Positions 1 to 6,601 of a DNA stretch of 6,983 nucleotides are shown here, piece after piece. The DNA is from Clostridia bacterium (GTDB lineage Bacteria; Bacillota_A; Clostridia; TANB77; CAG-508). Each line of letters begins with the position of its first letter. Position 1 is the first letter of the stretch. The stretch covers positions 1-6,983 of the forward strand of contig JAGATI010000092.1 of NCBI GenBank assembly GCA_017621295.1, read 5' to 3'. The translations under genes were made by a program, and so were the position numbers. The notes under the pieces were generated by a model. It saw only the letters and a program-made list of their open reading frames with translations. It made no database searches and was not told the DNA's origin.

Positions 1-1
1 G

Positions 2-177
2 GCAGAAATCCGGTTTTAAAGGTATAATATATATATTAAAAAATTCCGTTCTCTAAGGCGCTTTAGTATCAAGCAGATTCAAGTTTTAGAGACACACTAT
101 AAACAGATACAAAAATGGCGACTCAGGGTCGAAGCTCCATTTTTTAATATATATATTATACCTTTAAAACCTACTGC
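2..177. repeat. Large perfect palindrome 1, upstream of the sortase gene
   Basis: Arms 12-43 and 140-171 are exact reverse complements over 32 bp. Outside a short internal loop, GCAG (2-5) can also pair with CTGC (174-177), and T44 with A139. The centre (about 45-138) is not low complexity. It can form a 7-bp stem TCTCTAA (50-56)/TTAGAGA (86-92) and a CGAC (119-122)/GTCG (128-131) hairpin. The arms are AT-rich and include a TATAAT (23-28). No terminal direct duplication is visible, which argues weakly against a fresh transposon insertion. It could be an invertible segment, a structured RNA or a MITE-like element; the sequence alone does not choose. The left edge is at the window boundary, so the element may extend further. 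Confidence 0.85.
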
Positions 178-221
178 AGAGACAATATTAAATAGTAGTT
201 AAACTATCTTATTACATATGT

Positions 222-228
222 GAGGGAG
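222..228 (+). promoter_or_regulatory. Ribosome binding site that sets the sortase start
   Basis: GAGGGAG lies six bases before ATG 235. The same frame could also open at GTG 220, but that codon precedes this site, so translation should begin at 235, giving an N-terminus of MKKRIIV. Confidence 0.8.
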
Positions 229-234
229 ATACTA

Positions 235-885
235 ATGAAGAAGAGGATAATTGTCAATTGCTTTTTTATAGGAGCAGTTTTGGTTATTATTTTATGGTTA
301 ATAGTTCAAAGTATTAGAGATAGTAAATTAGAAAGAAATAATATGCAAAGATTTTCAAAATATGATTCTCAAAGTTTAGATACAACTTATAATCAAGATA
401 ATAAAGAAAAACAAGAAAATTTAAATAATGAAGTGATAGAGAAAGAATATCCAAAAGAAGAAATCATAACAAAATACAAACAATATGATGTAGCAGCAAA
501 ATTAGAAATTCCAGAAATCAACTTAGAAACTTATATATTAGAAACATGTACAGAAGACTCTTTAAATAAATCTGTTGCAAAATTTTGGGGAGCAAACCCA
601 AATGAAATAGGAAACCTATGTGTTGCAGGACATAATGCTCCAAGAAATACGAATATGTTCTACAATTTAAAAAAATTAAAAATAGGGAATAGTCTTACAA
701 TTTCTGACAATACTATAGGTAAAATAGGATATGAGATTTATAACATTTACAATGTTTTTCCAGAAGATGTAAGCTGTCTATCACAAGAAACGAACGGAGA
801 AAGAGAAGTAACATTAATTACATGTACAAACGACTCAAAACAAAGGACAATCATTAAAGCAAAAGAACAAAAAACATCAACATAA
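235..885 (+). CDS. Sortase (membrane-anchored transpeptidase), subclass uncertain
   Basis: This 216-aa protein (from ATG 235) has one N-terminal membrane segment (about residues 5-26) after a KKR start, then a charged, Asn/Gln/Glu-rich linker (about 29-80), then a C-terminal sortase domain (about 84-210). The catalytic triad is visible: His133 in AGHN, Cys197 in TLITC and Arg204 in QRTIIKA. The IPEINL motif at 92-97 matches the strand that opens the sortase fold. Sortases cleave a C-terminal sorting signal in exported proteins and join it to peptidoglycan or to another protein outside the membrane. Compactness and the TLITC motif recall class D/E enzymes, but I cannot fix the subclass. Neither neighbouring surface protein carries a visible LPXTG-like signal, so its substrate is probably encoded elsewhere. 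It is followed by 271 bp without a gene, so co-transcription with the next gene is uncertain. Confidence 0.93.
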   Translation: MKKRIIVNCFFIGAVLVIILWLIVQSIRDSKLERNNMQRFSKYDSQSLDTTYNQDNKEKQENLNNEVIEKEYPKEEIITKYKQYDVAAKLEIPEINLETYILETCTEDSLNKSVAKFWGANPNEIGNLCVAGHNAPRNTNMFYNLKKLKIGNSLTISDNTIGKIGYEIYNIYNVFPEDVSCLSQETNGEREVTLITCTNDSKQRTIIKAKEQKTST

Positions 886-945
886 ATTTATAATATAAAA
901 TAACAAACTAAAATTTATAAACCCACATTTTAACATTGTAGAGTA

Positions 946-986
946 GTCCAAACTTCTTAAAACATTTACATCTAAGAAGTTTGGAC
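946..986. repeat. Perfect 14-bp hairpin between the sortase and glucosaminidase genes
   Basis: GTCCAAACTTCTTA (946-959) and TAAGAAGTTTGGAC (973-986) are exact inverted repeats with a 13-nt loop. The stem lies 60 bp after the sortase stop. The tail (GGCTAATTTTAAA) has only a short T run, so it is a weak match to an intrinsic terminator; a regulatory or transcript-stabilising hairpin is also possible. Elsewhere in 886-1156 I see no convincing gene, only AT-rich sequence and a poorly matched promoter region. Confidence 0.7.
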
Positions 987-1143
987 GGCTAATTTTAAAC
1001 CACCAATATTAACTAGTAAGCCTACAAACCTAAAATTAGACTCTAAAAATAAACTTAGAAGTAAGTTGCTCTACCTAAGCCAGATTACTGTCCAAAGTCC
1101 CAATTACAAAGTATTGAATAGACAATTACATATGTCCAAAGAA

Positions 1144-1150
1144 AAGAGGA
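1144..1150 (+). promoter_or_regulatory. Ribosome binding site of the glucosaminidase gene
   Basis: AAGAGGA sits six bases before ATG 1157, supporting that start, which is immediately followed by a signal-peptide-like sequence. Confidence 0.75.
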
Positions 1151-1156
1151 TACAAT

Positions 1157-3412
1157 ATGAAAAAGTCAAAAAAGTATATCGTACTATGTATTTTAATTCT
1201 ACTGCTATCATTAATAATATTTACACTTTTAAAAGTAGATGCATCAAACAAATTAGATGGAATAGAAAACTTTCCAATAAGCTATCAGCCATATTTAAGA
1301 GAACTTGCAAAAAAACACCCAAATTGGAAATTTAAAGCTCTATACACAAACTTAGACTGGACTTATGTTATAAACGAAGAAAATATATATGGAAAAAATC
1401 TAGTTCCTAAGAATTATTCAGATAGTTGGAAAAATACTACTCCAGGTCAATATAATGTAGAGATTGATAGTGGCTGGGTAGATAGTTCTAGACAATCTAT
1501 AGAATATTGTATGGATCCTAGAAATTTTTTAAATGAAGTTCGAATTTTTCAATTTGAAGCTTTATCTTATGAACCACATAGTAATAATTTGGATGGAATA
1601 GAAAAAATATTGTATGGAACAGAATTTTATAATACAAAAGTTTCATATCTTGATAGTAATGGAAATACTATTAATATGAATGAAAGATATTCTGATTTGA
1701 TTTTAAGAGGCGGACAAACATCAAGTGTTAGTCCTTATCATTTAGCATCTCGTATTAAACAAGAAGTAGGACCTTTTTTATCACATAGTTCAATTAGTGG
1801 AAATGTAGAAGGTTTTAAAGGATTATATAACTTTTATAATATAGGTGCTACAAGTTCCACGGAGCCAATGGGAGCAATAAAAAATGGCCTTAGGTATGCT
1901 CAGGACGGAAAAGGTGCAAGTGAGGCACTTAAAAATAAATATTTAATTCCATGGAATACAAAAGAAAAATCAATTACTGGTGGAGGTATTTTTATTGGTT
2001 CTAGTTATATAAATGTAGGACAAAATACAATTTACTTACAAAAATTTGATGTAAATGACGATAGAAATGGTAATTTGTTTACACATCAATATATGACAAA
2101 TGTATTAGCACCTTATAGTGAATCAAGATTAACGTATACTGGCTATCAAAAAAGTGGATTGTTAAATACATCTATGACTTTTATTATTCCAGTTTATAAC
2201 AACATGCCAAGCATTCCTATGCAAAGTCCAAATATTAATACAAATGATTTTTCGCAAGATAATACTAAAGTTTATTGTAATGCTACTAATGTAAATATAA
2301 GAACAGGACCATCTACTTCTTATGAAATTATTACATCTGTAAATAAACAAGATAAAATGACTAGAATTGCAAAAGGAAAACAATCAGGAGAAAGATGGGA
2401 TAGAGTAATATTAGAAAATGGAATTATAGGATATATTTTTGCAAACTATGTAACAGAAATGCCGAAAGTTCAAATAGAAAAAATTGATGTTAATATAGAT
2501 AATACTACTATTCAAAAAGGTGAAAGGAAAAAGTTACAAGTAACGATTTCTCCACAAGAAGCAAATAGCCATAAGGTACAATATTTTTCAAGTAACCCAA
2601 ATGTTGCAACTGTTGATAATGAAGGAAATATTACAGGAATTCGTTCTGGAAAAGCAACTATTACTGTTAAAGCAGAAGAAAATAATGTACAAAATCAAAT
2701 TGATATAACAGTATATAGCAAAGTAACAAATATTATATTAGACCAAAAAGAAATTTATATGCAAGTAGGAGACACTTTCCAAATTAATGCAGAGTTAGAG
2801 CCAGAAGATGCAAATGATAAAAAAATTTTGTATACAAGTTCTAATACTGATGTAGCAGTTATTACAGAAGATGGAATAATTACAGCAAAACAAGAAGGAA
2901 CTATAAATTTAATAGCAAGTTCAAGAGAAAATCCCAAAGTTCTTTCAGAATGTAAATTATATGTAGTAAGGAAAATGGATGATTCAGAAATTTACTTTGA
3001 AAGCCCTCTAAAAGTAAATAGTCTAGAAATTAGTGGAATAGAGTATGATAATAATAAAGTATCAGATATAAAAGAAAAAATTAAAACAGATTTGGAAATC
3101 GAAATTATAAATTATAAAAACGAAATATTACAAGAAAAAGACCCTGTTGGTACAGGAAGCAAAATACTTGTTAAAGAAGATGGAAAAGTATTAAGAAAAT
3201 ATCAAATAATTGTATATGGAGATGCAAATGGAGATGGAAAAATAAATAGTGTTGATTTACTAGTGATTCAAAGACACATTTTAGAGATAGAACCATTAGA
3301 AGAAATATTTAGAAAAGCAAGCAATATAAATAAAAATGGTAAAAAGCCAACATCTATTGACTTATTATTAATACAAAGACATATTTTGGATTTACAATTA
3401 ATAGAGCAATAA
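1157..3412 (+). CDS. Exported N-acetylglucosaminidase with SH3b, two Ig-like (BIG_2) domains and dockerin
   Basis: This is a 751-aa modular peptidoglycan hydrolase. Residues 1-30 form a signal peptide or membrane segment (MKKSKKY then a hydrophobic run). Residues about 38-345 resemble the common clostridial glucosaminidase (GH73-like): HPNWKF, DPRNFLNE and IFQFEALSY are typical, and E203 in IKQEVG is the likely catalytic acid. Residues about 370-434 are an SH3b domain (NVNIRTGPSTSYE, GYIFANYV) that would bind cell wall. Two BIG_2 domains follow (about 437-521 and 523-606; SSNPNVATVD...GIRSGKATITV and SSNTDVAVI...AKQEGTINLIA). A linker module (about 615-686) precedes a C-terminal type-I-like dockerin (about 687-751). 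Dockerin repeat 1 has a canonical calcium loop (D689, N691, D693, D700); repeat 2 is degenerate. The expected role is to cleave beta-1,4-N-acetylglucosaminyl bonds in the wall while docked on a cohesin. A cohesin protein is encoded next door. Catalytic assignment is inferred from family resemblance. Confidence 0.92.
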   Translation: MKKSKKYIVLCILILLLSLIIFTLLKVDASNKLDGIENFPISYQPYLRELAKKHPNWKFKALYTNLDWTYVINEENIYGKNLVPKNYSDSWKNTTPGQYNVEIDSGWVDSSRQSIEYCMDPRNFLNEVRIFQFEALSYEPHSNNLDGIEKILYGTEFYNTKVSYLDSNGNTINMNERYSDLILRGGQTSSVSPYHLASRIKQEVGPFLSHSSISGNVEGFKGLYNFYNIGATSSTEPMGAIKNGLRYAQDGKGASEALKNKYLIPWNTKEKSITGGGIFIGSSYINVGQNTIYLQKFDVNDDRNGNLFTHQYMTNVLAPYSESRLTYTGYQKSGLLNTSMTFIIPVYNNMPSIPMQSPNINTNDFSQDNTKVYCNATNVNIRTGPSTSYEIITSVNKQDKMTRIAKGKQSGERWDRVILENGIIGYIFANYVTEMPKVQIEKIDVNIDNTTIQKGERKKLQVTISPQEANSHKVQYFSSNPNVATVDNEGNITGIRSGKATITVKAEENNVQNQIDITVYSKVTNIILDQKEIYMQVGDTFQINAELEPEDANDKKILYTSSNTDVAVITEDGIITAKQEGTINLIASSRENPKVLSECKLYVVRKMDDSEIYFESPLKVNSLEISGIEYDNNKVSDIKEKIKTDLEIEIINYKNEILQEKDPVGTGSKILVKEDGKVLRKYQIIVYGDANGDGKINSVDLLVIQRHILEIEPLEEIFRKASNINKNGKKPTSIDLLLIQRHILDLQLIEQ
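3218..3409 (+). other. Dockerin module of the glucosaminidase
   Basis: Two duplicated segments each end in an almost identical helix (LLVIQRHIL and LLLIQRHIL). The first calcium loop, DANGDGKINSVD, matches the dockerin pattern exactly. The second, starting at N723, has Asn in place of Asp at positions 1 and 5 and one extra residue before D735. Ser698-Val699 and Ser733-Ile734 occupy the positions that in type I dockerins commonly contact cohesin. The module is expected to bind a cohesin in a calcium-dependent way. Confidence 0.88.
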
Positions 3413-3426
3413 AACATCCCTTGAGT

Positions 3427-3453
3427 GAACATGTGGGACAGAGATAAATGTTC
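3427..3453. repeat. REP-like repeat, copy 1
   Basis: GAACAT (3427-3432) and ATGTTC (3448-3453) bracket a G-rich centre (GTGGGACAGAG). It begins 15 bp after the glucosaminidase stop, so it could form a small hairpin at the 3' end of that transcript. It shares 22 of 27 positions with the copy at 3719-3745. The G-rich core resembles elements moved by REP-associated Y1 transposases; that link is inference. Confidence 0.6.
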
Positions 3454-3506
3454 GTTTATTAACAAAATAGTAGTATGTTACAATTATTTTATTTAAGAGA
3501 TAATGT

Positions 3507-3672
3507 TACCGCCTAGCTAAGTGTTATATATATTTTTTAAACCAATCTTGAAGCGTGGCAGGTGAGTGGTAGGAATTACTTTTATACCACGCAGTTTTTG
3601 TAGAGGTGGGTTATAGTATGTACCATCGGCGATTGGTTTAAAAAATATATATAACACTTAGCTAGGCTGGTA
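3507..3672. repeat. Large perfect palindrome 2, upstream of the cohesin gene
   Basis: Arms 3512-3547 and 3631-3666 are exact reverse complements over 36 bp. Beyond a small internal loop (1 versus 2 nt), TACC (3507-3510) pairs with GGTA (3669-3672). The 83-nt centre (3548-3630) can fold into GCGTGG (3553-3558)/CCACGC (3587-3592), or alternatively GTGGTA (3566-3571)/TACCAC (3585-3590). Architecture and size match palindrome 1 although the sequences differ. No ORF of useful length and no consensus promoter was found in the centre on either strand. It fills most of the 415-bp gap between the glucosaminidase and cohesin genes. Confidence 0.88.
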
Positions 3673-3718
3673 TGAGCTTTATTAAGTAAATTATTTATAA
3701 AGTGTATATATATAAATA

Positions 3719-3745
3719 GAACATTGGGGAAGGGGTTAAATGTTC
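3719..3745. repeat. REP-like repeat, copy 2
   Basis: GAACAT (3719-3724) and ATGTTC (3740-3745) bracket a G-rich core (TGGGGAAGGGG). ATGTTC also begins a second hairpin, AAATGTTC (3738-3745)/GAACATTT (3754-3761), so two stems compete for the same arm. Confidence 0.6.
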
Positions 3746-3759
3746 ATTTTAAAGAACAT

Positions 3760-3787
3760 TTAAGAACGTTACAGAGCTAGTTATAAG
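3760..3787 (+). promoter_or_regulatory. Possible promoter of the cohesin gene
   Basis: TTAAGA (3760-3765) and TATAAG (3782-3787) are separated by 16 bp and match four and five of six consensus positions. Transcription would begin near 3794 and give a leader of about 35 nt. In sequence this AT-rich, chance matches are common, so the call is weak. Confidence 0.3.
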
Positions 3788-3798
3788 ATTTATTTATT

Positions 3799-3817
3799 GA
3801 ACATTAGGGACAGGGAG
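3799..3817 (+). repeat. REP-like half repeat, copy 3, containing the cohesin-gene RBS
   Basis: GAACATTAGGGACAGGGAG matches the left half of the other GAACAT repeats but has no adjacent right arm. Its last five bases, GGGAG (3813-3817), lie ten bases before the TTG start at 3828 and probably serve as the ribosome binding site. Translation initiation of the cohesin gene therefore seems to depend on repeat-derived sequence. Confidence 0.5.
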
Positions 3818-3827
3818 TTGGATTAAA

Positions 3828-5106
3828 TTGAAAAGGAAATTAATTTGTTTATTTATATTATTATTAATTGTTAGCTCTTATCTTAAGTTTAGTTATGCAT
3901 CAGAAATAGGGAAAGTTTATATAGAAACTAACAAAGAAATAATAGAAAAAGGGGAAGAAATAGAAATTACTGTGAATTTAAAAGATGCTAAAACAACTGC
4001 ATTTAGTTTTTCACTTTATTTTGATGATACAAAATTAGAATATATATCTAATTTAGAAAACACTAATGTAATAGATAATCGTATTATTTTTGTTTGGCAT
4101 GATGTAAGTGGTGGAAGCGGAGCAAAAGATGGTGAACTTGCAAAATTTAAGTTTAGAGCAAAAGAAAATGGAACTGCAGATTTTACTATAGAAGGAGAAT
4201 TTTTTCACAATATTGGTAGTTTAATAGAGACTAGTTTTGAGGCAAAACAAATTCAAATAGGAAAAGAAGAGAGTATTTTAAAAATGCAATTACAAGAGGA
4301 ACCAGGTACAGATTCTACAAGCAGTAATGTAAGTTTAAAAAGCTTAAGATTAGATATCCAAGGAATTACACCAAATTTTGAAAAAGACATTTATGAATAT
4401 TATTTAACAATTCCAAATAATATCAGGGATATAGAAGTATTAGCTACCTGCGAAAATCCTAATGCTAATGTAGAAATAGGGGGAAATACAGATTTAAAAG
4501 AAGGATTAAATGTTATAAATATTATAGTAACTTCAGAAGATAAAACTGCCCAGAAAACTTATACTATTCAAGTTACCAAAACTGCAAATTTAGAACTTGC
4601 AAATAATAATTTAGAAATATTAGCTATAGAAAATACACTATTATATCCTCCTTTTGATATGGCAAATACGAATTATAAAGCAGAGATATCTAGCAAATTA
4701 GATAGTATTAATATACTTGCTATTCCACAAAATGAAAGTGGAGTAGTTAAGATTAATGGAAATAGTAACTTAAAACAAGGAAATAATTTAATAACTATTG
4801 AAGTAACAGCTCCAAATCGGTTTTAGTAAAAAGACATATAATATTGAAGTATATAAAAGAGATGAAGAAGAAGAGAATAAATTTGTAGAAGAACAAAGTA
4901 AATTACAGGAGAAATTAGAAGATGCATATGAGATAGAAAAATTAAACAATGATGAAAAAAGGAATGAAGATGGCATTAAAGACAGTGAAAAAAATAATGA
5001 AAATGTAAAGAAGAATAATATTTGGATTATAGTTTCTATAGTTAGTTTGATGTTTATTTTTGTGATTGGTTTGAAATATAAAAAATATAAATTGAATAAG
5101 AAATAA
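3828..5106 (+). CDS. Cohesin-domain surface protein with cadherin-like domains and C-terminal membrane anchor, frameshifted
   Basis: Starts at TTG 3828. As read, it stops at 4826 (332 aa); removing one base at 4818 restores a 425-aa protein ending at 5106. Residues 1-25 are a signal peptide (KRKLICLFILLLIVSSYLK), with a likely cleavage after YAS. Residues about 27-145 form a cohesin domain (AFSFSLYFDDTKLEYIS, IIFVWHDVSGGSGAKDGELA, FRAKENGTADFTI), the receptor for dockerins. Two cadherin-like beta-sandwich domains follow (about 163-252 and 254-343; TAQKTYTIQV and, beyond the shift, SKKTYNIEV). Then come a highly charged linker (RDEEEENKFVEEQSK) and a membrane segment at about 398-415 (IWIIVSIVSLMFIFVIGL) with a lysine-rich tail. 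The intact form would display a cohesin at the cell membrane, fitting the dockerin enzyme encoded upstream. The truncated form would be secreted without an anchor. There is no LPXTG signal. Confidence 0.85.
4815..4826 (+). other. Frameshift site in the cohesin gene
   Basis: The frame-0 reading AAT CGG TTT TAG ends the protein. Skipping one base gives AAT GGT TTT AGT and continues in frame to 5106, completing the last strand of the second cadherin-like domain. Family-typical NG before the final strand suggests an extra C at 4818. A +1 slip of tRNA-Phe on TTT-T at the TAG stop would give the same downstream protein. Sequencing error, true mutation and programmed recoding all fit. Confidence 0.85.
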
Positions 5107-5124
5107 ATGTTTTTTATATGATTA

Positions 5125-5212
5125 ATATTTGATGTAAAAAGATGCAAATATAACCGGATATTCGCCGTAAAAAAATGCACATTTGGTTATATATTCACCG
5201 TAAAAAAATGCA
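5125..5212 (+). repeat. Three 22-bp direct repeats at 33-bp period upstream of the ATPase promoter
   Basis: Copies lie at 5125-5146, 5158-5179 and 5191-5212, separated by 11-bp spacers. Copies 2 and 3 differ at one position (core CCGTAAAAAAATGCA); copy 1 matches copy 2 at 18 of 22. The spacers carry TATAACC (5151-5155 region) and GGTTATA (5185-5191 region) in inverted orientation. The array ends seven bases before the -35 box, and the spacing of about three helical turns puts all copies on one DNA face. This is the layout of operator sites for a transcription factor. Confidence 0.85.
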
Positions 5213-5219
5213 AAATCTA

Positions 5220-5248
5220 TTGAAAATGTAAATTTAAGATGTTATAAT
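5220..5248 (+). promoter_or_regulatory. Near-consensus vegetative promoter of the ATPase gene
   Basis: TTGAAA (5220-5225), a 17-bp spacer and TATAAT (5243-5248) fit the housekeeping sigma factor very well. The predicted leader is short (about 12-15 nt) and contains the AGAGGGTG ribosome binding site (5256-5263) ahead of ATG 5269. Confidence 0.8.
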
Positions 5249-5268
5249 CACTTAAAGAGGGTGATATA

Positions 5269-6564
5269 ATGCTACAACGAAAAATAATGAGAGATTTAAT
5301 AAAATGGAAGAATAAACAAGACAAAATGTGTCTTGTAATAAAAGGAGCAAGACAAGTTGGTAAGACATATATAATTGATAAATTTGCAAGTGAGAATTAT
5401 AAAAATTATATATATATAAACTTTATAGAGATGCCAAGTTATAAAGATATATTTGCAGGAAATTTAGATGTAGAAACAATCATAAAACAAATAACACTTA
5501 ATATACCAAATGTTAAATTGGTTCCAAATGAAACTATTATATTTTTGGATGAAATACAAAATTGTCCACAGGCTAGAACTGCTTTAAAGTTTTTATCAAT
5601 TGACAAAAGATTTGATGTTATTGCTTCAGAATCATTACTTGGAATAAATTATAAAGAAGTTGAGTCATTTCCAGTAGGATATACAGAAAGTATAGAAATG
5701 TTTTCTTTAGATTTTGAAGAGTTTCTATGGGCAAATGGAATATCAGCTGAGGCAATAGGTTATTTAAGAGAATATTTTGATAAAAAAGAGCAAGTACCTA
5801 TAGCTACACACAATAAAATGATGGAATTATTTAAAGAATATATTGTAGTTGGTGGAATGCCAAGAGTAGTATCAGAGTTTGTAAGAAGTCATAATTTTGC
5901 AAATGTACTTGAAATTCAAAAAGAAATAATACGAAATTATTTAGATGATATTGCAAAATATGCAGAAGGTAGTGAAAAAGCAAAAGCAAGAGAATGTTTT
6001 TTATCAATACCAAAACATCTTGCAAAAGATTATAAAAAATTTCAATATAGCTTAGTACATTCGGGTGGAACTGCACGAAAATATGAAGGTAGTTTAATGT
6101 GGTTATATGATGCGGGATTAGTAAATTACTGTCATAATTTGGCTATACCAGAATTACCATTAGAAGGAAATAGCATTGATAATCAGTTTAAAATATATAT
6201 GAATGATACTGGATTATTGGTTTCTATGTTAGAAGAAGGTTCTAATAAAGACATTATAGATGGTAATCTAGGCATATATAAAGGAGCAATATTTGAAAAT
6301 ATTATAGCAGAAATCTTTACAAAGTTAGGTAGAAAACTATATTATTTTGAATACAGAAATCAAATAGAAATAGATTTTTTTATAAGATATAATAATAAAG
6401 CAACTGCAATAGAAGTTAAATCGGCAGACAATACAAAATCTAAATCTTTGAATGCAATAATTAATAATTGGAATGTAGAACAAGGAATACGATTATCATC
6501 AAAGAATTTAGGTGGAACAGATAAAATAGATAGTTATCCACTGTATATGGCGATTTTTTTATAG
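5269..6564 (+). CDS. AAA_14/DUF4143-type ATPase, function unknown
   Basis: This 431-aa protein has a length typical of the family. It has a P-loop GARQVGKT at residues 26-33 and a Walker B IIFLDEIQ with Asp94 and Glu95. A sensor-like segment at 116-125 reads DVIASESLLG, where the family usually shows a Gly/Ser-rich TGS-type stretch. The middle (about 190-330; YIVVGGMPRVV, RNYLDDIAKYAE, MNDTGLL) matches DUF4143. The C-terminus has Asp369 in EIDFF and Glu382-Val-Lys384 in AIEVKS, spaced like a PD-(D/E)xK nuclease-fold core. There is no signal peptide, so it should act in the cytoplasm. Members are common, often multicopy, in anaerobes; their biological role is not established to my knowledge. 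It has its own promoter and operator-like repeats, and no functional tie to the surface genes is evident. Confidence 0.92.
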   Translation: MLQRKIMRDLIKWKNKQDKMCLVIKGARQVGKTYIIDKFASENYKNYIYINFIEMPSYKDIFAGNLDVETIIKQITLNIPNVKLVPNETIIFLDEIQNCPQARTALKFLSIDKRFDVIASESLLGINYKEVESFPVGYTESIEMFSLDFEEFLWANGISAEAIGYLREYFDKKEQVPIATHNKMMELFKEYIVVGGMPRVVSEFVRSHNFANVLEIQKEIIRNYLDDIAKYAEGSEKAKARECFLSIPKHLAKDYKKFQYSLVHSGGTARKYEGSLMWLYDAGLVNYCHNLAIPELPLEGNSIDNQFKIYMNDTGLLVSMLEEGSNKDIIDGNLGIYKGAIFENIIAEIFTKLGRKLYYFEYRNQIEIDFFIRYNNKATAIEVKSADNTKSKSLNAIINNWNVEQGIRLSSKNLGGTDKIDSYPLYMAIFL

Positions 6565-6601
6565 AATAAAACAATATTTTTTATAATAATATTCTACATA
6601 A

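Noticed and set aside
2..177. Retron or other reverse-transcriptase-linked RNA
   Set aside because: The long complementary ends recall retron a1/a2 arms, but no reverse transcriptase gene lies in the window and the same architecture recurs at 3507-3672.
211..1135. Shared ATTACATATGT upstream of both sortase (211-221) and glucosaminidase (1125-1135)
   Set aside because: An 11-bp AT-rich match at different distances from the starts, without good -35 boxes, is too weak to call a common promoter.
1066..1335. 89-aa + strand ORF overlapping the glucosaminidase start
   Set aside because: It overlaps the first 180 bases of the glucosaminidase in another frame, has no ribosome binding site and no recognisable domain.
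3548..3630. Promoter inside the centre of palindrome 2
   Set aside because: TATAGT on the + strand and TATAAA on the minus strand resemble -10 boxes, but neither has an acceptable -35 box at 16-18 bp.
4788..5180. 130-aa minus-strand ORF
   Set aside because: It is antisense to the continuation of the cohesin protein, and its Phe/Ser-rich composition is what an A-rich coding strand gives when read backwards.
5125..5212. CRISPR array
   Set aside because: Only three imperfect 22-bp repeats with 11-bp spacers, no cas genes, and the position directly before a promoter fits operators better.
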